DNA from: JADCCX01 sp051649305
GTDB taxonomy: Bacteria; Pseudomonadota; Alphaproteobacteria; Rhizobiales; Beijerinckiaceae
Direction: 5' to 3'
Length of the DNA stretch: 64,000 bases
Assembly: GCA_051649305.1 (NCBI GenBank)
Contig: JBOFGV010000082.1
Coordinates: 27,559 to 91,558 of the forward strand
The notes under the pieces were generated by a model. It was not told the origin of the DNA, did no database searches, and was given only the letters and a program-made list of their open reading frames with translations. The translations under genes and the position numbers were made by a program. Within the stretch, counting starts at the first letter, position 1. Every line of letters starts with the position of its first letter. Positions 51,588 through 61,500 of this stretch are shown here, in pieces.

Positions 51588-52991
51588 TCACTCTGAGCGA
51601 CGCAACAAAACAAAGACAAGTGCAGCAAAGCCAAATGTGCATGCCGAGATAAAGGCAAACGCATTTGTGTAAGCCATTGGATCGCTGCGTTGCAGCAATG
51701 CCCCAATCAAGGTGATTCCAAAAACAAAACCAATCTGACGCATTGTCACGCAAATGGCAGAGGCTGTTGCAGCTCTATCAGGGGGCACTGCGGAGACCGC
51801 CATTGCAGTGACTTGTGCATTGAACAGTGCGCAACCAGTTCCACTGATCAACAAAGCGGTTACAACAAACCACGGAGCTGTTGGCACATTCAGATCGCGT
51901 GCAGCAAATGCAAGAAGAAGATCAGCTCCACCTATGATGGCAAGTCCTCCTGCAAAGTACCAATGTTTTGGCAATTTTTCAGCGAGTTTTGCACCTGTTG
52001 AAGGCAGCAAGAACATTGGAACAGTCAAAGCCGTCAGCAAGAGGCCAGTTGCACCTGCGCCAAGCGCCATGGGACCTCTTGCCATTTGTGGCAGATGAAC
52101 CAGCAGAGACCAAAACCCGACTGAACTGGCTACAGCAACAAGGCACATCGCCGTAAAGCGTGGAGATCCAAACAGAGTAAAGTCAAAAGCTGGTGCCGAG
52201 TGCCGACGTTCTGCCCAAACAAACAGCAAAAATGCTGAAGCACTCACAGCCAGAACGAGTGGCATCGAATAAAAACTTGAAGCTGAAGTTCCACGGGCTG
52301 CCAATAGCAAAAAGGCAAGCGATCCAACGCAGACAGCAAGAGCGGCAGGCCCTACCCAATCCAATGGCGTATCTGTTGCAAAATAAGCTTGTTCATCTGC
52401 AATACGTTTGGTCATGATTATTAACAACGCACAAATCGGCACGTTTGCCCAGAAAACCCACGGCCAGCCCAGATGTGCGGCTATGAGAGCGCCAAGCAGC
52501 GGACCAGCAATCATTGAGGCACCAACAACCGTACCCCAAATGCCAAATGCCCAAGACCGACGAGGGCCAGGATAGGCAGAGGCAAGCAAAGCAGATGCAG
52601 AAACAGTGAGCATTGCGGCTCCAACTCCATGCATTACCCGCCAAACAAGAAGGGTGGAAAAACTGGCTGTCGTTGCACAAAAACCTGATGCCAAAGCAAA
52701 CAGACTGATGCCGATTATGAACATGCGACGCCGCCCGAAGCGATCTGCCAACGGGCCTGCGAGCGGCAGCGCAAAGATCATCGCCAGACTATAGATATTG
52801 ATGATCCAGGCTTGGTCAGATGCTCTCGCATAAAGATTGAATGCTATATCTGGAAGCGCTGCAGAAACGGCGGTGAGGTCAAACTGGAACAAGAAGCCAC
52901 TCAAACATGCAGCAATGAGAGTTTGTCTGGCACTATCCGCTTTTTGCCTGTCGGGTTCAGATACGTGTGAATTCTGTGAGCTTGAGGGCAT
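51588..52991 (-). CDS. MFS multidrug exporter (DHA2/EmrB-like)
   Basis: A 467-residue transporter with about fourteen helices, the DHA2 layout. FQFDLTAVSAALPDIAFNL in helix 1, AGPLADRFGRRRMFIIGISLFALASG (motif A) and WRVMHGVGAAMLTVSASALL, then SWAFGIWGTVVGASMIAGPLLGALI (motif C of exporters). Drug substrate unknown. It is divergent from a LysR regulator 124 bases away, the usual arrangement for regulator-controlled efflux. Start at 52991 is the first ATG of the conserved frame. Confidence 0.88.
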   Translation of the reverse strand: MPSSSQNSHVSEPDRQKADSARQTLIAACLSGFLFQFDLTAVSAALPDIAFNLYARASDQAWIINIYSLAMIFALPLAGPLADRFGRRRMFIIGISLFALASGFCATTASFSTLLVWRVMHGVGAAMLTVSASALLASAYPGPRRSWAFGIWGTVVGASMIAGPLLGALIAAHLGWPWVFWANVPICALLIIMTKRIADEQAYFATDTPLDWVGPAALAVCVGSLAFLLLAARGTSASSFYSMPLVLAVSASAFLLFVWAERRHSAPAFDFTLFGSPRFTAMCLVAVASSVGFWSLLVHLPQMARGPMALGAGATGLLLTALTVPMFLLPSTGAKLAEKLPKHWYFAGGLAIIGGADLLLAFAARDLNVPTAPWFVVTALLISGTGCALFNAQVTAMAVSAVPPDRAATASAICVTMRQIGFVFGITLIGALLQRSDPMAYTNAFAFISACTFGFAALVFVLLRRSE

Positions 52992-53115
52992 TTCGTCCTG
53001 TTAAACGGTGAGTGGGCAATCTTATCGCTTCTCATGCATCATCTCGTCTGACACTTGCCAATGATGGTTTCTCAAAACAGCATGAATTGATATCATGGCC
53101 TCAAAGGACTTCTGA

Positions 53116-54066
53116 ATGATGAGACGATTGCCGCCGTTTGGACCTCTTGTTGCGTTCGATGCGGTCGTACGCCATCGCTCTTTCACGCGCGCAGCCGATG
53201 AACTCGGCGTAACGCAAAGTGCAATCAGTCATCAGGTTCGCCGCCTGGAGAACTTCTTTGGTTTGAAACTTTTAAAACGGCTCAACCCCGGTGTTGAACC
53301 AACTGAAAATGGCTCAAAATTACTTGTTGATTTGGCTATCCTTCTTGACGGAATGGCTGGTCTTGAACCAGGTCTACGCCAACGATCAGGCAAGCAGACC
53401 CTTCGTCTTGGCGTTGGCTCATCATTGGCCACATGGTGGTTGGTTCGTCGATTGCGTAGTTTTCATGCACTTCATCCGGACATTGAAATTGATTTGGTCC
53501 CCACTGAAATCGGCGCAAAAAATGATCCATCGCTCGATGTATCTATAGAGTGGACAACATTGGCCGAGTCTCGCGCTACTTCCCTGCAGACGCCGCTCTT
53601 TCGTGAGCATGTATTTCCGGTCTGCTCTCCTTTATTGCTACCCGATGGAAAGCCGTTGTCAGATCCCACTGCGCTTCTCGACTTGCCACTGATCCAGAAA
53701 GGGCATTCTGCAACAGGCGAGTGGAGCTGGTCGTTTTGGTTTCGCAAGCTTGGGCTTACGCGCGCTGAACCTCGGGGACTCGTTTTGGGCAATATGGGGC
53801 TTTGTCTCACCGCAGCAGCAGAAGGCGGAGGTGTCGCGATTGCACGATCCCTTCTCGTTTCAGATGCGATTTCCGAAAGGCGTCTGATGCCAGCGCTGGC
53901 CGGAACCCCGGATGTGCTCTCTACCAAGGTTCATGTCGCACGCTGGAGCGCCAAGCGAACAGGGGATCGCGACACTGAGGTTCTGGTCAGCTGGCTGACA
54001 CAGGCTGCAACCGAAACAACTCTTGGTTTACTGGAAAAATCGACTGTCCAAGGCTCTGCAGACTAG
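53116..54066 (+). CDS. LysR-family transcriptional regulator (GcvA-like)
   Basis: A 316-residue regulator. N-terminal winged helix: PPFGPLVAFDAVVRHRSFTRAADELGVTQSAISHQVRRLENFFG, with the recognition helix near residue 35–50; C-terminal LysR substrate domain (WWLVRRLRSFHALHPDIEIDLVP, EHVFPVCSPLLLP). The GcvA-like subgroup is suggested by LPPFGPLVAFDAVVRH. Divergent from the MFS exporter; the most likely target is the promoter between them (52992–53115). Confidence 0.9.
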   Translation: MMRRLPPFGPLVAFDAVVRHRSFTRAADELGVTQSAISHQVRRLENFFGLKLLKRLNPGVEPTENGSKLLVDLAILLDGMAGLEPGLRQRSGKQTLRLGVGSSLATWWLVRRLRSFHALHPDIEIDLVPTEIGAKNDPSLDVSIEWTTLAESRATSLQTPLFREHVFPVCSPLLLPDGKPLSDPTALLDLPLIQKGHSATGEWSWSFWFRKLGLTRAEPRGLVLGNMGLCLTAAAEGGGVAIARSLLVSDAISERRLMPALAGTPDVLSTKVHVARWSAKRTGDRDTEVLVSWLTQAATETTLGLLEKSTVQGSAD

Positions 54067-54076
54067 CAATCCCCAC

Positions 54077-55573
54077 TCACATCCGTGTGGGATAGTTCGG
54101 GCTTTCCCTCGTAATCGTCACATCATGCGTATGGCTTTCGCGCAGTCCTGCGCTGGTGATGCGCACGAACTCGGCCTTGTCCTGTAGTTCCTTGATCGTA
54201 TGCGCGCCTACATAGCCCATGGCGGCTTTGAGGCCGCCTGCGAGCTGGTGGATGACGGCTCCTACCGGTCCCTTGTAGGGCACCTGCCCTTCCACGCCTT
54301 CGGGCACCAGTTTCATGCTGTCCTTGATATCGGCCTGAAAATAGCGATCTGCCGAGCCGCGCGCCATGGCGCCCAGTGATCCCATGCCGCGATAGGACTT
54401 GTAGGACCTGCCACCAAAGAGGAACACCTCGCCGGGGCTTTCGTCGGTTCCGGCGAGCAACGAGCCGATCATCACGCAATCAGCACCTGCCGCAATCGCC
54501 TTGGCGAGATCACCCGAGAACTTGACGCCACCGTCAGCAATCACCGGGATATCGTTCTTTGCAGCAGCTTCCGCAGTTTCGAGAATGGCCGAGAGCTGCG
54601 GCACGCCGACACCTGCCACAATGCGCGTGGTGCAGATGGAACCGGGGCCAATGCCCACCTTGATTGCGTCAGCGCCTGCATCCATCAGAGCCTTTGCACC
54701 AGCTGCGGTGGCAATGTTGCCGGCCACCACCTGCACATCGTTGGACAGGCGCTTGATACGCGTCACGGCATCCAGCACCTTTTGCGAATGGCCGTGGGCT
54801 GTATCAATCACCACGAGATCAACACCCGCATCAATCAGGCGCTCGGCGCGCTCAAACCCAGCATCACCCGTGGTGGTGGCGGCAGCGACGCGCAGGCGGC
54901 CCGCCTCATCCTTGCAGGCGTTGGGGTTGAGAATGGCCTTCTCGATATCCTTCACCGTCAGCAGGCCGACGCAGTGCATGGCATCATCCACCACCATCAG
55001 TTTCTCAATGCGGTGGTTATGGAACAACCGACGAGCCTCATCCGGTTTCACAGTTTCGCGCACCGTGATCAGGTTCTTGTGCGTCATCAATTCGCGCACG
55101 GGCTGATCAGGATTGTCAGCAAAGCGCACATCCCGGTTGGTCAGAATGCCGACGAGCTTGCCAGGGCGGCCCGCCTCCCCGCCAATCGTTACCGGAACAC
55201 CTGATATGCCCTTGGCCTTCATCAAGGCGAGCGCTTCACCAAGGGTTGCATCCGGGTGAATCGTGAACGGGTTGTGGACAATGCCGCTTTCAAAGCGCTT
55301 CACCTGCCGCACATGGTCCGCCTGTTCCTCAGGCGTCAGGTTGCGGTGAATGACGCCCAATCCGCCCGCCTGCGCCATGGCGATGGCCAGCCGCGCTTCG
55401 GTGACGGTGTCCATGGCCGATGAGATGATCGGCAGATTCAGCGAGATGCGCCTGGTGATGCGCGAGCGCAGATTGGTCTCGCTGGGCAACACTTCGGAAT
55501 GCCCCGGTCGCATCAGCACATCATCAAACGTGAGCGCTTCGGGAATGGAAGAAACTGCGGAAAGACGTGCCAT
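54077..55573 (-). CDS. guaB: IMP dehydrogenase
   Basis: Oxidises IMP to XMP, first committed step of GMP synthesis. The 498-residue protein has LTFDDVLMRPGHSEVLPSETN at the start, two CBS domains at residues ~95–215, the active Cys in GPGSICTTRIVAGVGVPQ near residue 305, the phosphate-binding VIADGGVKFSGD and the flap YRGMGSLGAM near residue 415. Start at 55573 (MARLSAVSSIPEALTFDDV) is chosen over one 26 codons upstream. Confidence 0.97.
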   Translation of the reverse strand: MARLSAVSSIPEALTFDDVLMRPGHSEVLPSETNLRSRITRRISLNLPIISSAMDTVTEARLAIAMAQAGGLGVIHRNLTPEEQADHVRQVKRFESGIVHNPFTIHPDATLGEALALMKAKGISGVPVTIGGEAGRPGKLVGILTNRDVRFADNPDQPVRELMTHKNLITVRETVKPDEARRLFHNHRIEKLMVVDDAMHCVGLLTVKDIEKAILNPNACKDEAGRLRVAAATTTGDAGFERAERLIDAGVDLVVIDTAHGHSQKVLDAVTRIKRLSNDVQVVAGNIATAAGAKALMDAGADAIKVGIGPGSICTTRIVAGVGVPQLSAILETAEAAAKNDIPVIADGGVKFSGDLAKAIAAGADCVMIGSLLAGTDESPGEVFLFGGRSYKSYRGMGSLGAMARGSADRYFQADIKDSMKLVPEGVEGQVPYKGPVGAVIHQLAGGLKAAMGYVGAHTIKELQDKAEFVRITSAGLRESHTHDVTITRESPNYPTRM

Positions 55574-55675
55574 GCCAATGCCCTTGATCTGAAAAGCGGG
55601 AACGGGACTCGGGCTAATGCGAAATCCCTGATTGGCGGTTGCGGTTAACACATGGACGCGCGCCGCGTCGAGTGC

Positions 55676-56644
55676 CTATCGTTCCTTGCTGCCACGAAAT
55701 CCTGTGGCGAGCACGTAGAGCTCAGAGGAATCCGCCCGGCTCGACAGCGGTTTCACATGCCGCACCGTGGCAAACTGCTGCTTGAGTGTGGTGATGAGAT
55801 TGTGCGTTTCGCCGCCCTGAAACAGCTTCGCAACGAAATATCCATCCTTGTTAAGCACCTCAGCGGCGAAAGCAGCGGCCATTTCGGCCAATCCCATGAT
55901 GCGCAGATGGTCTGTCATGCGGTGGCCCGTGGTGTTGCCCGCGAGATCAGACAAAACACCGTCAACGCCGCGCTTGGCGCCTGAAGCTTCAAGCATCGCC
56001 AAAAGGCGCTCGGGGGCATCTTCATCAGTGAAATCCATTTCAGCCAGCATGACACCGGGCAAAGGATCAATCGGCAGCAGGTCAATGGCGACAACAATGC
56101 CTGCCTCGGCTTTGTCCGATCCCACACGCTTGGCCGCATATTGCGACCAGCCGCCGGGAGCCGCCCCCAGATCAACCACGGTTTGCCCGTGCTTCAGCAG
56201 GCGGTATTTCTCGTCAATCTCGATCAATTTGAACGCCGCGCGCGAACGCCAGCCCTGCTCTTTCGCTTTCGCCACATAGGGATCGTTCAACTGGCGTTGC
56301 AGCCAGATGATCGACGACAGCGAGCGCTTGTAGGAGGTCTTGACGTTCTGGGCGAAGCGCGGGTCCTTGCTCTTGCCCTCGGCTTTCTTCACGCCGGAGG
56401 AATGCCCGCCCGGTGTGCGCTTGGCGACAGCGGTTTTAACAGGCGAAACGATGCCTACTGGTGCTGCCGCAACATCAGGCTTTGCCGCGGCGGGGGCGAC
56501 ATGGCTGACTTTGACGCGCCCCGCTGCTTTGGAAGCCTTGGCCGCATCGTATGTCTTTGTTGCAGCAGGCTTCTTGACCTTCATCGCCTTGAGGGCGCGG
56601 GCCTTGTTCTTGCTGATTTTGGGTTTGCTGTCTTTGATGCTCAT
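55676..56644 (-). CDS. rlmE: 23S rRNA (uridine-2'-O) methyltransferase RlmE with N-terminal extension
   Basis: FtsJ/RrmJ-type enzyme that methylates 23S U2552. The catalytic Lys-Asp-Lys-Glu tetrad is visible: RAAFKLIEID near residue 135, SDLAGNTTGH near residue 235, AKLFQGGE near residue 275 and SSELYVLATGF near residue 310; SAM site VDLGAAPGGWSQYAA. It carries about 100 extra N-terminal residues rich in Lys/Ala, probably disordered RNA-binding; E. coli RlmE has none. The ATG overlaps the ppx stop (ATGA). Confidence 0.95.
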   Translation of the reverse strand: MSIKDSKPKISKNKARALKAMKVKKPAATKTYDAAKASKAAGRVKVSHVAPAAAKPDVAAAPVGIVSPVKTAVAKRTPGGHSSGVKKAEGKSKDPRFAQNVKTSYKRSLSSIIWLQRQLNDPYVAKAKEQGWRSRAAFKLIEIDEKYRLLKHGQTVVDLGAAPGGWSQYAAKRVGSDKAEAGIVVAIDLLPIDPLPGVMLAEMDFTDEDAPERLLAMLEASGAKRGVDGVLSDLAGNTTGHRMTDHLRIMGLAEMAAAFAAEVLNKDGYFVAKLFQGGETHNLITTLKQQFATVRHVKPLSSRADSSELYVLATGFRGSKER

Positions 56645-57720
56645 GCCGGGAAACCTGCTTGCGGCATCCATACACCATTCTGCATCATCAATTGCATCAA
56701 AATACCTTCACGCAGGCCACGATCGGCAATCCGCATGCGTTCTGCCGGGAAAGCCTTGGCAACGGCCTCATAGATAGCACAGCCCGCCAGCACCAGATCA
56801 GCACGGTCAGCCCCAATGCACGGGTTCTCCGCCCGTCGCTGGAAAGGCGTATCCATCAGATCCTTGATGACCTTGCCGGCATCCGCCGTCTGCATCCACA
56901 AACCATCGACCTGTCTGCGATCATAGCGCGGCAGTTTCAGATGCATGGCCGCTACGGTGGTGACAGTGCCGCTGGTGCCAAGCAAATGGAAGTTTCGCCC
57001 AAACTGCTTGCGGTCAAGCTGGTCAGCGAAAGGTTGCAACAGCGAAGATACCTCGGCAACCATCTGGTCATAGATGTCTTGATTGACATCAATTCCGCCG
57101 TGTTTCTCAGCCAATGTCACTACGCCAACAGGCAGTGAAGTCCATTTGCGGATGCGTTCTTCAATGGTCGTGCCATAGCGGTCTGACATCAGCCAGACCA
57201 CTTCGGTGGAGCCACCGCCGATATCAAACATGATGACGCATTCAGCGTTGCGCGCCATGAGAACGGCACAGCCTGCAGCGGCCAATTCCGCCTCGGTTTG
57301 TCTGTCAACAATTTCAAGCTGTAAACCGGTTTCCCGCTTCACGCGCTGCAGGAACTCTGCGCCATTGCTGGCCGCACGGCAGGCTTCTGTCGCGATGAGA
57401 CGGACATTACCAACCTGACGTTCATCAAGCCGTTGCCTACAAATCTTCAACGCATCAATGGTGCGCAAAATGGCAGCTTCACCAAGCGCGCCAGTTGTGC
57501 CAAGCCCCTCCCCCAAGCGTACGATGCGGGAAAAAGAGTCGACGATGCGAAAGCCGTTGAGGCTGGGGCGCGCAATCAGCAGGCGGCAGTTGTTGGTGCC
57601 CAGATCAAGTGCGGCATAAAGATTCGCATCCCGCATCTTGCCAGACGCAGGGGCACGAATCTTGGCCACCGGTTGGGCCGGTGGCTTCCATAGACGCGAT
57701 TTCACACCAATTCTCCACAC
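56641..57720 (-). CDS. ppx: Exopolyphosphatase/guanosine pentaphosphate phosphohydrolase family
   Basis: Ppx/GppA phosphatase of the ASKHA fold. The 359-residue protein has phosphate-1 LYAALDLGTNNCRLLIA near residue 35, connect/phosphate-2 IMFDIGGGSTEVVW near residue 165 and adenosine-like LLGTSGTVTTVAAMH near residue 245. It is the short form, without the C-terminal HD domain of E. coli Ppx. The GTG at 57720 opens a poorly conserved 28-residue N-terminus; an ATG at 57636 (MRDANLYAALD) is an alternative start. Translationally coupled to rlmE. Confidence 0.92.
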   Translation of the reverse strand: MWRIGVKSRLWKPPAQPVAKIRAPASGKMRDANLYAALDLGTNNCRLLIARPSLNGFRIVDSFSRIVRLGEGLGTTGALGEAAILRTIDALKICRQRLDERQVGNVRLIATEACRAASNGAEFLQRVKRETGLQLEIVDRQTEAELAAAGCAVLMARNAECVIMFDIGGGSTEVVWLMSDRYGTTIEERIRKWTSLPVGVVTLAEKHGGIDVNQDIYDQMVAEVSSLLQPFADQLDRKQFGRNFHLLGTSGTVTTVAAMHLKLPRYDRRQVDGLWMQTADAGKVIKDLMDTPFQRRAENPCIGADRADLVLAGCAIYEAVAKAFPAERMRIADRGLREGILMQLMMQNGVWMPQAGFPA

Positions 57721-57817
57721 GGAAGCGGCGCAAGGCGTTTCGCTGCCGTGAAAATCAACGATAAGTTGGTGTCAGCTTACGATGATCTGCCCCCCGAAGG
57801 AAAGCAAAGATTGGCAA

Positions 57818-58288
57818 TCAGGCTTTTTGTGCCGCAGCCAGAACCTCTTCCACATGGCCGGGAACCTTCACCTTGTTCCAGACATGCAGGATTTTGCCAT
57901 CCTCACCGATCAAAAATGTCGAGCGCTCAATGCCCATGTACTTTTTGCCATACATGCTTTTTTCAACCCAGACACCGTAGGCCTCAAGGGTTGTCTTTGC
58001 TTCGTCAGAAGCCAGAGCGAAATCCAGATCATACTTCTTCTTGAACTTGTCATGGCTGACCACGCTGTCAGCTGACAGGCCCACAATTTCCGTATTGGCT
58101 TTGGCAAAACTCGCCTTGGCATCATTGAAGTTCTTGGCTTCCAATGTGCAGCCCGATGTGTCGTCCTTTGGATAGAAATACAGCACGACTTTTTTACCAC
58201 GCATTTTTGCAAGAGACACAGTCTTGCCGCCATCTCCGGGCAAATCAAAAACGGGGGCTGAATCGCCTGCGGCAAGCTGTTTGGTCAT
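57818..58288 (-). CDS. bcp: Thioredoxin-dependent peroxiredoxin Bcp
   Basis: Reduces hydroperoxides using thioredoxin. The 156-residue AhpC/TSA protein has FDLPGDGGKTVSLAKMRGKKVVLYFYPKDDTSGCTLEAKNF, with the peroxidatic Cys in TSGCT near residue 45. It is the only cysteine of the protein; the resolving Cys found five residues later in E. coli Bcp is a Lys here, so it should work by a 1-Cys mechanism. Start at 58288 opens with MTKQLAAGDSAP. Confidence 0.94.
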   Translation of the reverse strand: MTKQLAAGDSAPVFDLPGDGGKTVSLAKMRGKKVVLYFYPKDDTSGCTLEAKNFNDAKASFAKANTEIVGLSADSVVSHDKFKKKYDLDFALASDEAKTTLEAYGVWVEKSMYGKKYMGIERSTFLIGEDGKILHVWNKVKVPGHVEEVLAAAQKA

Positions 58289-58507
58289 GGTGTCCTCGCT
58301 GGATTTGATCATGTATCAGCACAGTGTTGTGCAATTTCGAAAGCTGCACTGGTAACACTTGGCTTCTGGTGGCAGAGATGGCGTTGGTAGAAGGATTCGA
58401 CCAGTGGTCATTTGAATTTTTTTGCCGGAAGAACCGCTGTCAAACTGTCCTTCAGGAAGAGGTTTGATCAAAAAGATAAATCTGCAGGAGGCATAACCGG
58501 AAGCAGA

Positions 58508-61500
58508 ATGAGCGACAGATCATCAACCAGCACAGAGAGTGTTGTTGCAGATACTGCTGCCGTAGACGTTCTGTCTTCCCAAACCGTTGCTGCTCAACAA
58601 AAAACGCGCCGTAAACGCTCATGGCTGGAGCGTATGACCGTTGCATGTTTTTCTGCTGTCCTCATGCTTGGGCTGGCCTTTGTTGGCCTGTTTGCGCTTC
58701 TGTCGCATGGCCCCGTTGAATTGCCTTTCCTGAAAGACCGCATCGCCTCTGCGCTGGAGCAACGCATTGGCGGACAAATCGATGTTCAGGTTGGCAATGT
58801 CATTGTTGAAAAATCTTCACAGGGCATGGAGCTGCATATCCGGAACATTGTCTTCAAGGACACCAAAGGCCGCGATATCATCAAGGCCCCAGATTCTGTG
58901 GTATCATTTGATGCCCTGCGACTGTTCTCGCTTGATCTGGTTCCGCGCACACTCGCGCTGAAAAACATGTCTGTGCACGCAGAAATCAGCAAGGCTGGCG
59001 AGATACGTCTTACTTCCGCCAGCGCGCCTTTGCCTTCGGCCAGCGCCCAGCCCATCCCGGCCACAGACGAAAAGCCAAGATTGCAGGAAGCCATCGGTTT
59101 TTTGACCGCCATCATCTTTGACAGTGGCAACAAAGGTTTGCAGTCGATCGCGATTACCGATTCATCCCTGCGGCTTGATGACCTGCGTACGAACCGCAGC
59201 ACATCCTTTGACCGGTTCAACATTGCTTTTGAAGCGCGTGATGAGCGCGATGGTATAGGAAACCGTATCCCCGCTGCCCGCGTGTCAGGGGATGTCCTGC
59301 GCGGCACCCATGCCACGCCGTTTGAAATCAATCTTGCCAAGCACAACACGGGATTGAAACTGGCAGCCATTGTTCGCAACCTTGACTACAACCTTGTCAG
59401 CGCTTTGGCAGGCACTTCCCACCTGCCAGTATTTTTCAATGCTGCATTCACAGCCGAAGTAGATGCCAGTCTGACATTGCAGGGTGAACCAGCGTCTGTA
59501 GCAGCACGGATCAACGCTGGCCCATCTTTGTTGAAATTTGAAGCTGCAACGCCGGTTGAAATCAGCATTGATCAATTGAAAGCCAGTGGAAACTGGACGG
59601 CGGGAACGGACACAGTCAGCAACATTCGGCTGGGCGTTATGGCGCAGGGACACACGATCGAAACCACAGGGACACTGCGCTTGCCTGCAAATGCCCAGTC
59701 CGAGTTCAGCTTTGAGGGCACGGGCAAGGACTGGCGGCTGGCTCCTCTCGCAAAGTCAGACCAGACGGTGGTCGCCAATGCCGATATTCTTCTTAAGGCT
59801 CCTGCTGCGCTCAACAGCATCCGCATTGAGAAACTGGATGTCTCTGGCCCCCAGACCAACATCAACCTGAAAGGCAATCTTGATCCATCGGGTCACCTCA
59901 GGCTTGATCTCAAGGCTGGACGCATGCCTTTGCGCACCGTACTGCGCTGGTGGCCAACCATGATTTCTCCAGAGGCGCATACCTACTTCAACCAGAATGT
60001 GGTGGACGGAACATCATCGCAGCTTGGGATCGTGGTGGATATGCCACGCAAGGTGCTGGAGGATGCCCTCGCCCTCAAGCCGTTGCCGGACAAATCCGTT
60101 TCGGTCGACAGTGTCTTTGAGAGTGCGACGCTCAAGGTTGTCGACGGTTTGCCACCACTCACAGGATTGGCAGGCAATGCCAAACTGAGCGCACTTCAGG
60201 CACAAGGTGTCGCAACACGTGGCCAGATTGAATTCAGAAGTGGGAGGCGTGTTCCGCTCTCAGAAGGCACGTTCCAGATTACAAAACTCGATACCTACAC
60301 GCCTGATTCAGTGTTCAAGTTCCGCGTTCAGGCCCCGCTTGAAGCCGTGGGGGAATTGCTGAACCAGCCGCCGCTGAAAGGCGCTTTTGCCATCAAGGGC
60401 ATACCTGCCGAAGCACGCGGACAGCTTGATGGGCGCGTCTCCGTCAGCCTGCCTTTGGCAAAACAGATCAAGGCCGCAGATATTGTCACTGATATTTCGG
60501 CCACAATGTCTGGCGTGAGCATAGACAAGGCGATTGGTCAGGAGAAACTGGACAATGCAACGCTTGTGCTTTCCAGCGATAAAACAGGCATGGACATCAA
60601 GGGCACCGGTACATGGCAAGGATTGCCCGTCACCATTGCGCTCGAAAACGATGCCAATGACAAAAGCTCGGCTGCGGTCATCGGTTTCAATCTTGATGAA
60701 GCAGCACTGAAGCGCAGGGGCATCAATCTGGGCAAGCAGTTGACGGGAACGTTGCCGGTCAAGATCAGGACATTGCAGGAAGTGGGAGAGAGCGTCAAAT
60801 CCTCGGTCGAGATCGATCTGACCCGAGCAGCGATTGATGGCCTTTTTCCCGGATTCCAGAAACCGGCCGGACGCAATGCACGCATCACCTTTGATGCAAT
60901 AGAAAAAGGCGCGGGGTATTCCATCCAGAACATCGCTCTCGACAGTGGTGCGTCTTCTTTCAGAGGGCAGGCTGAAGCCCAGGGCGATGGCACCGTAACA
61001 TCGGCAAAGTTCTCACTGTTCCGTCTTTCGCCGGGTGATAACGTGCGATTGGACTATGAACGCCAGAACGCGGCGGCAAAGATAACGATTAGAGGCAACA
61101 ACTTCGACGCACGCCCCTTCCTCAAGCCTCTGTCTGATCAAGGGCCGCAGGCTTCCCGGCAGGAAGGTGATCTTGAGCTTGATCTCAAAACCACTTTGCT
61201 GTCAGGCCATGGAGGCGAAGTGATGACCAACAGTGATCTCAGGATTGTCCGCCGTCAGGGACAGATCAGGCAATTGAGCATGACTGGAAAGATCAATGGT
61301 GAGTCCGTGAAAATCAACGGAAGAAGCACAAACGATTCCCCGCCACCCCTTGCAGTTCAGGTAGATGATGCAGGCGCATTTCTGAGATTCATGGATTTAT
61401 ACAGCCGCATGATTGGCGGTGACATGGTTGGCCAATTGACCCCTGTCGGATCCCGCCGCATGGATGGCAACTTCAATTTCAAAAACTTCACCCTGCGCAA

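Noticed and set aside
58412..58507. TTG start for the AsmA-like protein at 58412
   Set aside because: The added 32 residues are not protein-like for this family, and an ATG follows at 58508, though the ribosome site there is not ideal, so this remains open.
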